DNA from: Silene latifolia | Taxonomy: Eukaryota > Streptophyta > Magnoliopsida > Caryophyllales > Caryophyllaceae | NCBI RefSeq assembly: GCF_048544455.1 | Contig: NC_133536.1 | Span: 35,730,652-35,794,651, forward strand | Reading direction: 5' to 3' | Length of the DNA stretch: 64,000 nucleotides | Shown here: positions 51,139 through 61,257 of the stretch, piece by piece | Position numbering within the stretch: position 1 is the stretch's first letter | Layout of the letters: each line of letters begins with the position of its first letter | Position numbers and translations under genes: made by a program | Notes under the pieces: model-generated | Database searches by the model: none | What the model was told of the DNA's origin: nothing | Seen by the model: only the letters and a program-made list of their open reading frames with translations

Positions 51139-54100
51139 TTGCCCTGGAATCTTTCAGCATGGTGGGCCAGAAGTAGCCGGCTCGGAGAGCTTTGTGGGCT
51201 AGCGTTCTTGCCCCCATGTGGTGTCCGCAGATGCCTTCGTGAATCTCTGTCAGTATAAGCTCCGCGTCGGCTGGGCCGACACATTTCAAGAGTGGTCTTA
51301 TTACGGACCTTCTGTACAATTCTCCTCCGAACACCAAGTACCTTGCGGCGATCCTTCTTATCTTCTGAGACAGACTGCGGTCCTCCGACAACTCTTTTGT
51401 TAGCTTGTATTTCATTATCGGAGTCATCCACGTCGTCTCGGCTTCGATGTCGCCCACCCTGCCGACGGTCTTAGTGATGCTTTTAGCATTTCTGATATCC
51501 ACCAGCACGGTTCGACTGACATTCTTGATGCTTGAACTGGCAAGTTTTGAGAGAGCGTCGGCTCGGTTATTCTCAGACCTGGGGATGCACTGTATTTGGA
51601 AAGATTTCAATTTTGAGGTGTCAGCTTTTACCCTTTACAGGTACCTTACCATCCCATCGTCTCGAGCCTCATACTCTCCTCGGATTTGATTAGTCACTAA
51701 GAGTGAGTCTGTTTTTAACACAATGTGCTCCGCCCCGGCAGCTCTAGCTAACTCAACTCCAGTTATCACCGCCTCATATTCGGATTCGTTATTTGAGGCC
51801 GAGAAGGTAAACTTCAAGGCGTACTCAAACTCTTCTCCGTTAGGGCTGATGATAAGGATGCCGGCTCCTGAGCTGTTCGCCGTGGAGGACCCGTCGGTAT
51901 ACACTTCACACACGCCGGGATGTGATTCTTCTTGATATGTGCACTCGACCAGGAAGTCTGCAAGCGCTTGTCCCTTTATCGAAGGCCTCGGCTTGTACTG
52001 AATGTCAAAGCCGGATAGCTCCACTGCCCATTTGATAAGTCTGTCGGATTTTTCGAAATTTTCCAATGCTTTCTCCAATAGCTGGTCGGTTAAGACCGTC
52101 ACGGGATGTGCGTCGAAGTAGGGTTTCAGCTTCCTTTCGGCAACGACGACGGTGAGGGCTGCCTTTTCGATTAGTGGGTAATTTCTTTCGGCGGCCAGCA
52201 GTGTATGGCTGATAAAGTAAATTGGGTGTTGCTGCTTACTTTCTTCCCTGACGATTACGACACTGACCGTGGCCGAGGTAACTGCTAAGTATAGATATAG
52301 CGTCTCCCCCAGCATCGGCCTGGATAGGGTCGGTAGTGTCAGAAGGTGAGCTTTCAGTTGCCTGAAAGCTGTGCTCTGTTCCTCCCCCCAGCTAAAGTCT
52401 TTTTTCCCTTTTAGCACTTTAAAGAACGGAGTGCTCTTGTCGGCCGACCGAGAGATGAAACGGGCGAGAGCCGCCATCCTTCCGGTCAGCACCATAACCT
52501 CTTTTCGATTTCTCGGCTCCGGTAGGTCTAGTATTGCTTGGACTTTCTCTGGATTGGCATTAATTCCCCTGGTGCTGACAAGCACGCCGAGGAACTTACC
52601 GGCCTGGACACCGAAGTTGCATTTCTTTGGGTTAAGCTTCATTTTATATTTCCTTAGTGAACAAAATGTTTCGCTCAAATCGGCTAAGTGCTCGCTGTCA
52701 GACTTGCTTTTTACAATAGCATCGTCGACGTAAGCCTCGATGTTTCGCCCTTTTTTATTTCGGAACACTTTGTCCACCAGCCTAGTGTAAGTTGCGCCAG
52801 CGTTCTTCAAACCGAACGACATCATTTTATACATGTATGTGCCGTGAATGGTGATGAATGCGCACTTAGGCATGTCTTCCTCGGCCATGAATACCTGATG
52901 GTACCCTGAGAAGGCGTCTAGCAGGCTTAGCATAGTGTAGCCTGCCGTGGCGTCAATTAAACTATCTATTCGAGGCAAGGGATAGCAATCTTTAGGGCAC
53001 ACTTTATTAAGATTGGTAAAATCAACACACATCCTCCACGCCCCTGATGACTTCCTCACCATTACAACATTTGCTAGCTACTCAGGGTAAGTACAAGGCA
53101 TGATAAAGCCCGCCTCTAATAATTTGTCTACTTCAGCTTTGATGGCCTCATCCTTCTCGGCCGAGGAGTTCCTCATCTTCTACTTGACAGGGCGAGCGGT
53201 GGAGAGTACGTTCAGCTTGTGAACGATCACCTCCCGGCTCACGCCTGGCATCTCGGCTGCTGAGTATGCGAAGACATCTTTGTTCTTCCTCAGCAGGTCT
53301 AGGAGATCAGCTCTGAATTTTGGCTCCAGGTCGACACCGACAGTTACGGTGCGCTCCGGGTCAATTTTCACTTCCTCGGTCTCGGCTCCTTCGACCATGC
53401 CGACATTAGTATCCATCGATTCGCCCTCCTGCTGTAAGGATGGGCTCTTCCCTTTCTCTGATTTCTTCGCCACTTTGAAGGATAGCATGTTGCACCCCCT
53501 GGCAGATACTTGGATATTGACAATTTCATCTCTTTCGTCCTTTGAGACGAGCTTTTGTGCTTCCTCCCGGTCCGAGACGTACATTAATGTCAGGGCCCGG
53601 ATGGACATTACTGCATCGGCCTCGCTCAAAGTGACCCGGCCTATGAGAACATTGTAGGCAGACGAACTATCAATAACCACGAACTCAGATAAAACATTCT
53701 TGGCCGCATCCGCTTGGCCGAATATCACCGGCAGTCTGATTGACCCCAGGGGTACCAGACCGGCCCCAGAGAAGCTGTATAGCGGGTTGGTGCAGGGGCT
53801 CAGGTCTTCAATCTTCAGGCCGAGATTGAGAAAGCACTCCCTGAACATGATGTTTGTGTAGGCGCCTGTGTCAATCAGGCACCTTTTGACCAAGTGGTTG
53901 GCTACATCCAGGTGGACTACAAGCGGGTCGCTGTGCGGGGCAACGACTCCTTCGTAGTCCTTCTTTCCGATGGTTATATCGGGGATGGTGGAAGCGGGCA
54001 TCGCTGTTTTGGGCACAAAGTTGATGGCTTGGTACAACTCATTTAGGTGCCGTTTGTGCCCATTAGCTGACCCACCGTTCTCGTTTCCCCCGATGACAAC

Positions 54101-55641
54101 CTGGATCACTCCCATCCTTTGGAATACTGATTTTCTATTCGCCCCGTTGGAGCTTGTTTCTGGGCCTCCAGCTACATACTTGCTGAGGGCCCCCTTTCGG
54201 ATTAGCTCCTCGATGGCGTTCCTTAGATGTCGGCAGTTGTCAGTTTTATGGCCGGTGTGGCCGTGGTACTCGCAAAACTGACTAGTGTCACCGTCCCCCC
54301 TCGCCTTGGGGGGGCTTGCCCACTTCTGCCCTTCATTCTTGCTTAGGGTTAAGATCTCGGCTGGAGATTTGACCAAGGGGGTGAGACTACTGTACCGCTT
54401 CTGGGTGTATGGTCCCGAACTCCCCCCGGCGCCCGCCGAGCGCTGTTTCCTATTAAATCTCTTAGGCCGTGACCTATTCCCGTCACGGCGTCCTTCATCT
54501 ACGTTGTCCCGACGGCTCCTCCTCTCTGGGTGCCCAGCTTCACTGTGGCCTACCCAGGTTTTGTGATAGTCCTCCACCTTTACGGCTCGGTCGGCCATCT
54601 TTCTGGCGGAGTCTAAGTTGAGGTCCTCGCACTTGATCAGCTCGTTTTTGAACTCGCCTTTCGGGAGGCCTTTCATCAGCGCGAAGGCCGCCAGTTCGGT
54701 GTTCAGCTCACGAATCTGCTGAACCTTGGCGTCGAATCTTTTCACATAGCTCCGGAGGGACTCGTCCTCCCCCTGTCGGATAGTCAGGAGGTCTGACGTT
54801 TCCACGGCCCTTCTCTTGTTGCAAGCATATTGGGCTAGGAAATTGTCTCTCAGGTCGGCATAACAGTATACCGAGCCATTAGGTAACCCCTTGTACCAAC
54901 TCTGAACCATCCCATGCAGGGTCGTTGGGAAGACTCGGCACCACACCTCATCAGGCTGCTCCCATACCGACATGTACGAAAGCCTCGGCATGGTCGGTTG
55001 GGTCGCTATCCCCTTTGTATGATAGGGGCGGCAGCTTCAGTTTAGTCGGCACAGGGACTTCGAGGACATAGGCACCGAGGGGTGTCGACCACGTGTCGAA
55101 TGACACGCGGCGATCGGCTCCTCGCAACCTTAGTCCGGCTTCTCTCCCTCTGGCTGGAAGGGCTTCTTGTTGTCCGACTTTGGTGAGTCGGACTTCTTTC
55201 ATTCCTTCGGGGGTGGCCTCGTTGTTGCCGCGGCGACGCTGTCCTCCCGCGAGTGGGGGAAGGACCTAGGTCTGCCACTGGCACCACGGGCTCTGCCGGC
55301 GTCCTAGCATGCCCAACTCCTTGTAACGCTCCGGACAAGTTGTTCGGAGTCACTTTATGGGCCCTGGTCTCCTGTGGATGCGCTGCCGTCACCGTCGTCG
55401 TGACGGGGGTGATCGACGTACTACCCATCAGGTCCAGGAATAGCTTTAATTTGGCTGCATCGACCACATGTCCCATGACAGGGACTTGGCCGGTAGGCAG
55501 CGGTGTTTCTGGCTCTTTCGGCACCCCATACGCCGGTTCAATGACTCGGCCGGTGGGGGACTGCCCGATTTCAGAATTAGGGAACGTGTCATCCTGGAAG
55601 AATGCAGTTCCTTCACTCATAGTTTCTTGTTGCTTTGACAT
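51122..55641 (-). pseudogene. Tat element gag, protease, RT, two RNase H domains, start of integrase
   Basis: Fossil gag-pol. Gag runs from 55641 through a region with WYKGLPNGSVYCYADLRDNF to a knuckle-like CEYHGHTGHKTDNC near 54260. The protease has CLIDTGAYTNIMF near 53860. RT has the catalytic YVDD near 52710, with WRMCVDFTNLNKVCPKD upstream, followed by a first RNase H (ending ADFLVECTY). A second, host-like RNase H begins VYTDGSSTANSSGAGI near 51883, the hallmark of the Tat lineage. The integrase zinc-binding start (HEGICGHHMGARTLAHKALR) lies just before the copia insertion. Broken by a few disruptions plus the insertion. Confidence 0.9.
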
Positions 55642-55709
55642 CTTCTTGGCTCTTTGAATGGTTTTGTTTTATTTTTTTTGTAAGGGAGGTGACTAGCTTT
55701 TAGTATCTA

Positions 55710-55727
55710 TCCCCACAGACGACGCCA
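55710..55727 (-). other. primer binding site of the Tat-type element
   Basis: The minus strand reads TGGCGTCGTCTGTGGGGA two bases after the 5' LTR, the pattern of a tRNA 3'-end complement. I have not identified the tRNA. Confidence 0.75.
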
Positions 55728-55729
55728 AT

Positions 55730-56299
55730 TGTTCCGGGTGTAATTCCGGAGCAGGATTATGACCACTTAAGCTTGTAGAATGACGTCGTTTGCTTGTCTC
55801 TTCCTTTCGCTCTCTCCTGTAAAGATGAACAAACTGAGAGCTCGGCTTGGTACCGAGCGTACTCACTCCGACGCTCAAGTCAGTAAACTTAAAGAGATAA
55901 GTTGTGTGTTAACTTGGCAAAGAATATTGTAGAGAGATAAGGGAGTTTATACCAGATTAAGATGAATTTTGGATCCTTTTCTCAATGAGAGAAGTGGAGT
56001 ATTTATAGACTTTCACCTTTTGTCACGTAGTGGCCAAGTGGCTAGCAGGTGGAAAGACTATCTTACCCTCGGCCGAGGCACCCATGACAGGCCGGCAGGC
56101 CTAGTTGACTCCATGCCGAGGGGACTGGATGTGAGTACGTGGATATGCCTCTCGGCCGGCTAGTTGCCGAGACCGAGACCCAAGTGACAGGCCGACAGGC
56201 TTCGTCGGTTAGGCTGTTAATATGTTGACTTGCTGTCTTTTATCTTTGACCTTGCTCAATATGTTGACTCGGTCAGCGGGTGCAGAATATGCCCCATCA
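55730..56299 (-). repeat. 5' LTR of the Tat-type element
   Basis: 570 bases, about 99% identical to 34468-35037, with the same TATA box and the same CTCGGCCGAG palindrome upstream of it. Confidence 0.95.
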
Positions 56300-56745
56300 A
56301 TAACAACGAAATAAACAAAGGGGAACAGTAACAGATAAACAGTGACAGATGAACAAATAGTGACGGGTGAACAGTAACATGGTGAACAGTAACACGAGGG
56401 ATATTTAGCTTTGAGATTCGACCTGAATTTGCAGCTAATAACGAAGGAACTCGGAGCCCAAGTTACAATCGCAGGTTGATCTGAAGTACGTTCTCAAATC
56501 AAAGGGTCTGTGATCAAAAGCTTGATCGAGTTTCTGGAATTATATTTCAACGTTCAATGAGGAAATACGCACACACACACCTATGCCTTATATAGGCCAC
56601 GCTCTAAGTTACAATAGCTGATCTTAAAAGAACTTATTCTTGACAAAAAGGAAAGCTAATAACAGAATAGGGAAATAAAAAAATATCTTAAAGCTAGAAT
56701 AAGGAAATAACAAATAAGGAAATAAATACTAGCTCTTAACCAACA

Positions 56746-56905
56746 ACTATTCCACACGCCAAGAAGCAGCTCAAGGAACATCGATAATTAGAATCCCGAC
56801 TCTTTGGACTTGAAAATGCGAGCCCACATAAGCTAACACTTGAGAACTTGTAGTAACCAGCCCGTGTTCATTTGTTGGACCTAACATGACCTCCTCGGCT
56901 TCAAA
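56746..56905 (-). mobile_element. 3' interior stub of a second gypsy host copy
   Basis: Repeats the end of the integrase region (minus frame with SSQVLAYVGSHFQVQ, as at 33396-33560) on the outer side of the right LTR. It indicates a former tandem copy. Confidence 0.75.
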
Positions 56906-57193
56906 TGCATCACAAGTCGATCGTGTCTGATCCATGAGTATTTTTGGGCACATAAATACATGATCAAACGAGCAAACGAAATGGACAACATGACTTGTGT
57001 AGTACTCGATTAAGGATGAATATTTGGAGTAAAGGTCACTGAAGCTCTCCACCAACTATTTCATTGTCCCACCAAAACAAAAGCATCAAAACGAAACGAC
57101 AAGTCTAGAAACTCTAATTTGCAAAGTGGGTATTGAGATTGACTTGGTAACTAGCTAACTATTGACTCAATCGATCTTTCTACATCGGGTTTG
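56906..57193. other. spacer, nothing recognised
   Basis: Unrelated to the gypsy interior beyond about 56905. No gene or repeat seen. Confidence 0.5.
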
Positions 57194-57498
57194 CTAAAGA
57201 TCGCCCCTAGTTTTACTCACATCGCCCCTAAATATTACCTTTTTGCCCTTGTGTAATTAAAACCCCATTTACCTTCCTTTTTACTCATTTTCGATTTTAA
57301 ATTTAAAATTTCAAAAAAACCACTTCATAAATTAACAAAAACAAAACCGTCTCAAAATAATACGAAATAGGGATTTAAATTGGACTAAATTTGACGAATA
57401 AAGCCAAAAAACTTCAAACGATCATAACTTTGTGCTCAGGTGTCCGATTGTGACGATTTTTTTTTTCAAATCACTTAACTCGACGAGACGAACGCAAT

Positions 57499-57536
<38 letters not shown>

Positions 57537-58051
57537 GAAATGGTCCATTCGTGTAAAAAACACGAATTGACCTAGGCCAATTCTTGTGGTTTACACGAAC
57601 CAGCCTGGGCCAATTCGTGTAATCCACATGAACTGGCCTAGGCCCATTCGTGTGATTTACATGAACTGGCCAAGGTTGGTTCATGTAAACCACATGAACC
57701 GGCCTAGGCCAGTTCGTGTTTTTCACACGAATGGGCCCGCTTTCCAGTTTTTTTTTTTTTTTTTACCTTTGCGTTCGTCTCGTCGAGTTAAGTGATTTGA
57801 AAAAAAAAATCGTCAAAATCGGACACCCGAGCACAAAGTTATGATCGTTTGAAGTTTTTACGTTTCTAATCGTCAATTTTGTTTCGAATTTAATCGTGCT
57901 TGATTAATAATTATCGTAAAATGGGTCACCGCCATTCATAGGTTGAATTATCGATAAAAAATAGTTTTGAAAATGCGTTAGAGTAAAGGGCAAAATTGGA
58001 AAGTGAAATGAATATTAGGGGCGAGATGAGTAATATAGGGGCGATCTTTAG
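57194..58051. mobile_element. TIR element with 33-bp repeat core (copy 2)
   Basis: The ends CTAAAGATCGCCCCTAG and CGATCTTTAG are inverted repeats that continue through subterminal GATGTGAG/CTCATC-type words. Inner arms such as TTAACTCGACGAGACGAACG and CGTTCGTCTCGTCGAGTTAA are also perfect inverted repeats. The core is a 33-bp palindromic repeat between an A run (57500-57531) and a T run. No transposase. Confidence 0.7.
57545..57740. repeat. 33-bp palindromic repeat array
   Basis: About five units. Each is close to the palindrome CGAACTGGCCTAGGCCAGTT plus linker and recurs every 33 bases (at about 57594, 57627, 57660 and 57693). Both strands stay open with an 11-residue repeat (NWPRPIRV-YM). 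Confidence 0.85.
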
Positions 58052-58204
58052 TAATTTTGTTCTACATCCCCTATCCACTTCCCCTATCTATTAAACAAAT
58101 AGGTGAACTCATGATTTTTTCATTTAAAAAGCATATTTTTAAATAAAGAAAGTAATCACAATTAAATCGATTGAATAAATAAGAAATGTATTTTTTTGAC
58201 AGTT

Positions 58205-58384
58205 AGTCTTGCTTATGACGGGCTAATTCCGTCGCAAGCTTGTGACCTCTCACAAAAAGGGAGAGGGGACAAGGTGGGGCACCCCCCATGTGCTTCCCAC
58301 TCACTTCTCAATGGGTATTTTGTGAGAAGAAACGGTATCCGTCACAAGCTTGTGATGGATATCGTCCGTCTTCAATGAGATTTG
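58205..58384 (+). mobile_element. MITE, GTCTTGCTTGTGA family
   Basis: Starts AGTCTTGCTTATGACGG and ends CCGTCTTCAATGAGATTT. The interior is about 90% identical to 17055-17245. Confidence 0.75.
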
Positions 58385-58883
58385 ATGTTTTTTTTATAAG
58401 GTAAAGAAACTAGATGATTGAAAATCAACCTATATCATCCTTCTGGATGAGAACGGTAAACGTAAATCAACGATTTTCAAAATACGAAGAAGCAAACAAA
58501 TTAAAAGGGCATCAACAAGAAACTCACAAATTCTCATCAGAAAATAAAGTCTCTTAAAAACGCAAAAAAAGAATTAAAAAATAATACTACAAAGTAAATA
58601 AACAAATTCTAAACTGTAAAGAGGAAACAGACATAATTCTATAGAAGAAACAGATAGATCTCCTCAAATGCAATGTATGAAAAAATTATATCTCTTACAT
58701 TTCTAGTATCAACAATGATTTGGTACAAACAATTTGAAGATAAATCTTGAAATATTACTCTTTAATCCTTAATTTACACCTTTAACTAGACATGTGACTA
58801 AAATGAACCCTCCTATGCTAAAATGGAGAGTAAATTAAAGTTAAGTCTTTAAGAAGATGAAAATCAAGAACGAAATCTGAAAA

Positions 58884-59407
58884 TCCCCTATTTACTAAAT
58901 GAATAGGCGAAATTCCAAAATTTCCCACCTAAACATATTTGCTAAAATAAAGTTTAGTTATTTTTAGCATATTCTATAAGTATGGTATACTATAATACAC
59001 ATGATCTTTCAGCTTTATATATTTATTTCATTTAGTATTTACATGCTACACGAAATTATCTCCAATCTTTTTATGATATAAAAAGGAATTCTTTTTTTTT
59101 TTTTGGTTTAAAGTATCATACGAAAAAATTCATTGATTTTCTACGATAAAAAGTTGCGGCTAAAAATATATTATCAGTAAAATTTTATAAAATAACATCA
59201 TTAATCTCTCAGAAATAGGAAAACTTTCATTGAAATACCTATTTTATGATTAATACGATTTAGACTTTGAATTTTCAAATCAAAAATATAACGATGAGAA
59301 GGTGAAAAGAAAAAGATTAGCTAATTTATATTTCATAAGTATAATACACTAAAAAAAAGTAAAAATTTTATATATACCGTGCATACATTGCACGGGAGCT
59401 AAACTAG
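58884..59407 (+). mobile_element. non-autonomous Helitron, nested copy
   Basis: Begins TCCCCTATTTACTAAATG, preceded by A. It ends with the hairpin CCGTGCATACATTGCACGG and AGCTAAACTAG, followed by T. 524 bases, non-coding. Both ends match the family at 25263-26130. Confidence 0.7.
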
Positions 59408-59725
59408 TTTTCAATTAAACGGATAAAAAGAGACAAATAAAAACTACATAATCATACAAATGGCGAAGATTATTATATAGAGAAGGGTTGAGGAAGACAG
59501 AATGCTCGGAAGAGAGACCAAAGAAACAATTTCGATCTCTCAATTTCTAAGATTTTGAGAGATTTTTCTCTCTCCTCTTTCTCTCCATAAAAAATGTACT
59601 TATATATTATATTTTTTTTTCGTTAATTTATAATTGTTCGTTTAAATATATATTTTCATCAAATTTTATTGTTTTCACTAAACTTTAAACTATAATATTT
59701 TAATTAAGTATTAATAAAATCAATT

Positions 59726-59918
59726 GGTCTCCCTTGTGACGGGTTACCATTTGTGGCGGATATTTTGTGAGTTAAAATGGTAATAAAATGGGTTAGTGGA
59801 AAAAGGGGACCACATGAATAGTGTTGCAGAGAGAGAAAAAGTGGATACTTTGTGAGGTAAATGGTATCCGTCACTCAAGAGTGACGGATATGTACCGTCA
59901 CAAACAAGAATTTGTGTA
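59726..59918. mobile_element. diverged MITE with GTGACGG ends
   Basis: Left CCCTTGTGACGGGTTACC and right GTACCGTCACAAACAAG are inverted repeats, with inner GGATATTTTGTGAG / ATACTTTGTGAGG. Related to, but diverged from, the copy at 17055. Confidence 0.6.
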
Positions 59919-60070
59919 ATAAAATTTATACCAAACTATAAATTGTTAAATATTTACTGATGCTATTATTTGATAAGGATTTAACCCATAGTGCGTATCA
60001 AACAAAAGTGTAATTATTCACTAATTTGTTTTCGCGAAAAAAAATTTGAGAGAATTTATATATTGAAATA

Positions 60071-60516
60071 ACGGATAATTCACGTGGTACCCTTAAAGTT
60101 TGCCACTTTGCACAAAATACCCAAATTTTTGATCCGGAAAACTTAAAGAGGCCAAAACTCGTGTTTACGAACTCAGAAAGTGAAATTTTTTGTTTTCAAA
60201 TCGATCATCTTTCCGAGAACTATGATTTGATAAAAAAATTTGACAAGCTTGGAACTCGTGACCAAGAGATATGATCACTCAAAGTTTGTTCGCTCGGAAA
60301 AACTTTGACGCACAATAACTCCTAGCAACGGATCCAAATGCGACAATTTTTTTTTTCCAAATTGTAGTTCTCGGAAAGATAAGCGATTTGGAAAAAAAAA
60401 TGTCACTTTCTGAACTCGTAAACACGAGTTATGACCTCTTTAAGTTTTTCGGATCAAAAATTTGGGTATTTCGTGCAAAAGTGGCAAACTTCAAGGGTAC
60501 CGCGTGAATTATCCGT
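60071..60516. mobile_element. foldback MITE with inverted repeats near 170 bp
   Basis: Left ACGGATAATTCACGTGGTAC and right GTACCGCGTGAATTATCCGT begin inverted repeats that stay alignable for about 170 bases each. It is flanked by TGAAATA (60064-60070, 60517-60523), a 7- or 8-bp target duplication. 446 bases, non-coding. Confidence 0.8.
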
Positions 60517-60734
60517 TGAAATAATTAGTTTTAGGGTATAAAAATTGGGAGTATTTTCTTTAGATTAACTTTCAGCATATAAACTCTCAATAAAATTTCG
60601 TTTCAACTTTTTTTCCTCAAAACAAAACATAATGACGAGAAATAACAATAATTATTGAGACACTATTATATAGGTAATTTATTAAAAAATAAAAAACTCT
60701 ATACCGCGCATTTATTGCACGAGGTCTAAACTAG

Positions 60735-61257
60735 TTCTACTAACATTTGGACAACTAGAGTGTTTGTGGGTCCTTCCATTGATTGAACCCGACCTCGTCA
60801 AGACGTAAAATTAACAGGTACAGATAAGATATTTTCAAAAATTTACAAAGGTCATCCATCCATGATCCAACCCTAGTACCAACCTTTCCCATACCCGCTT
60901 ATCTATGAGCCAAAAATTTAAAATGAGGTTAATTTAATTTGACCGAATCGCGCATTTAATCACAAGGACAATTTTGCCCTCAGTAAGTCACCAACATTTT
61001 GATATCTCACCTAAAAACCAAGACGTGAAGGTGGACGTATTACGCATCACAATTCCAAAAGTTATCTTAGTAAATCACTACACCCCATCTTAGTACGTAG
61101 TCTACTAGTCTATGTACATGAAAGGGCAATATCGTAATTGTTTCCTTCCTGATACCACTTTAAAACTCGAGAGATCACATAGCTTTTGTATTATAATTGT
61201 CAGCTCTTTTATTATTTTTGCAAAAAAAAAAAAAGAAAAAAAAACTTGTAGTGAAAA
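60735..61257 (+). other. 5' flank of the PCBER-like gene
   Basis: Spacer with no gene. The last 60 bases are A-rich leader (AAAAAAAAAAAAGAAAAAAA) directly before the start codon. I see no certain TATA box. Confidence 0.5.

Larger units (their letters stand above)
34468..56299 (-). mobile_element. Tat/Retand-type Ty3/gypsy element with two nested insertions
   Basis: Minus-oriented, flanked by the 5-bp duplication ATAAC (34463-34467, 56300-56304). The 570-bp LTRs are 55730-56299 (5') and 34468-35037 (3') and differ at only about four places, so insertion was probably within the last million years. Order on minus: primer site, gag, protease, RT with RNase H, a second RNase H, integrase, a tandem-repeat spacer, an antisense gene, a purine tract and the 3' LTR. 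The second RNase H and the antisense gene place it in the Tat lineage, and the repeat spacer recalls Retand. The copia insertion at 44820 splits integrase and the LINE at 38401 splits the spacer. It is also broken by a few reading-frame disruptions. Confidence 0.9.
29584..56905 (-). mobile_element. broken Ty3/gypsy element, host of a nested insertion stack
   Basis: Minus-oriented. Right LTR 34250-56745, interior 33371-34249, left LTR 29584-33370, each LTR split by later insertions (about 0.62-0.66 kb without them). LTRs run from TGATACAAAAC to CCAACA in plus reading. A tRNA-iMet-like primer site (TGGTAATCAGAGC) follows the right LTR. The short interior has only integrase-derived sequence, so most of gag-pol is deleted. 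Beyond the right LTR, 56746-56905 repeats the 3' interior end, showing that this LTR once closed another copy. It is broken by a large deletion, several smaller breaks and three insertions. It is the oldest member of the stack. Confidence 0.8.
58080..60734 (+). mobile_element. non-autonomous Helitron, outer copy with nested insertions
   Basis: The proposed 5' end TCCCCTATCTATTAAAC is at 58080 (a similar TCCCCTATCC at 58067 is an alternative). The 3' end has the hairpin CGCGCATTTATTGCACG and GTCTAAACTAG at 60734, followed by T. The last 190 bases match the nested Helitron at 25263. It contains the MITEs at 58205, 59726 and 60071 and the Helitron at 58884. No helicase gene. Confidence 0.5.
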
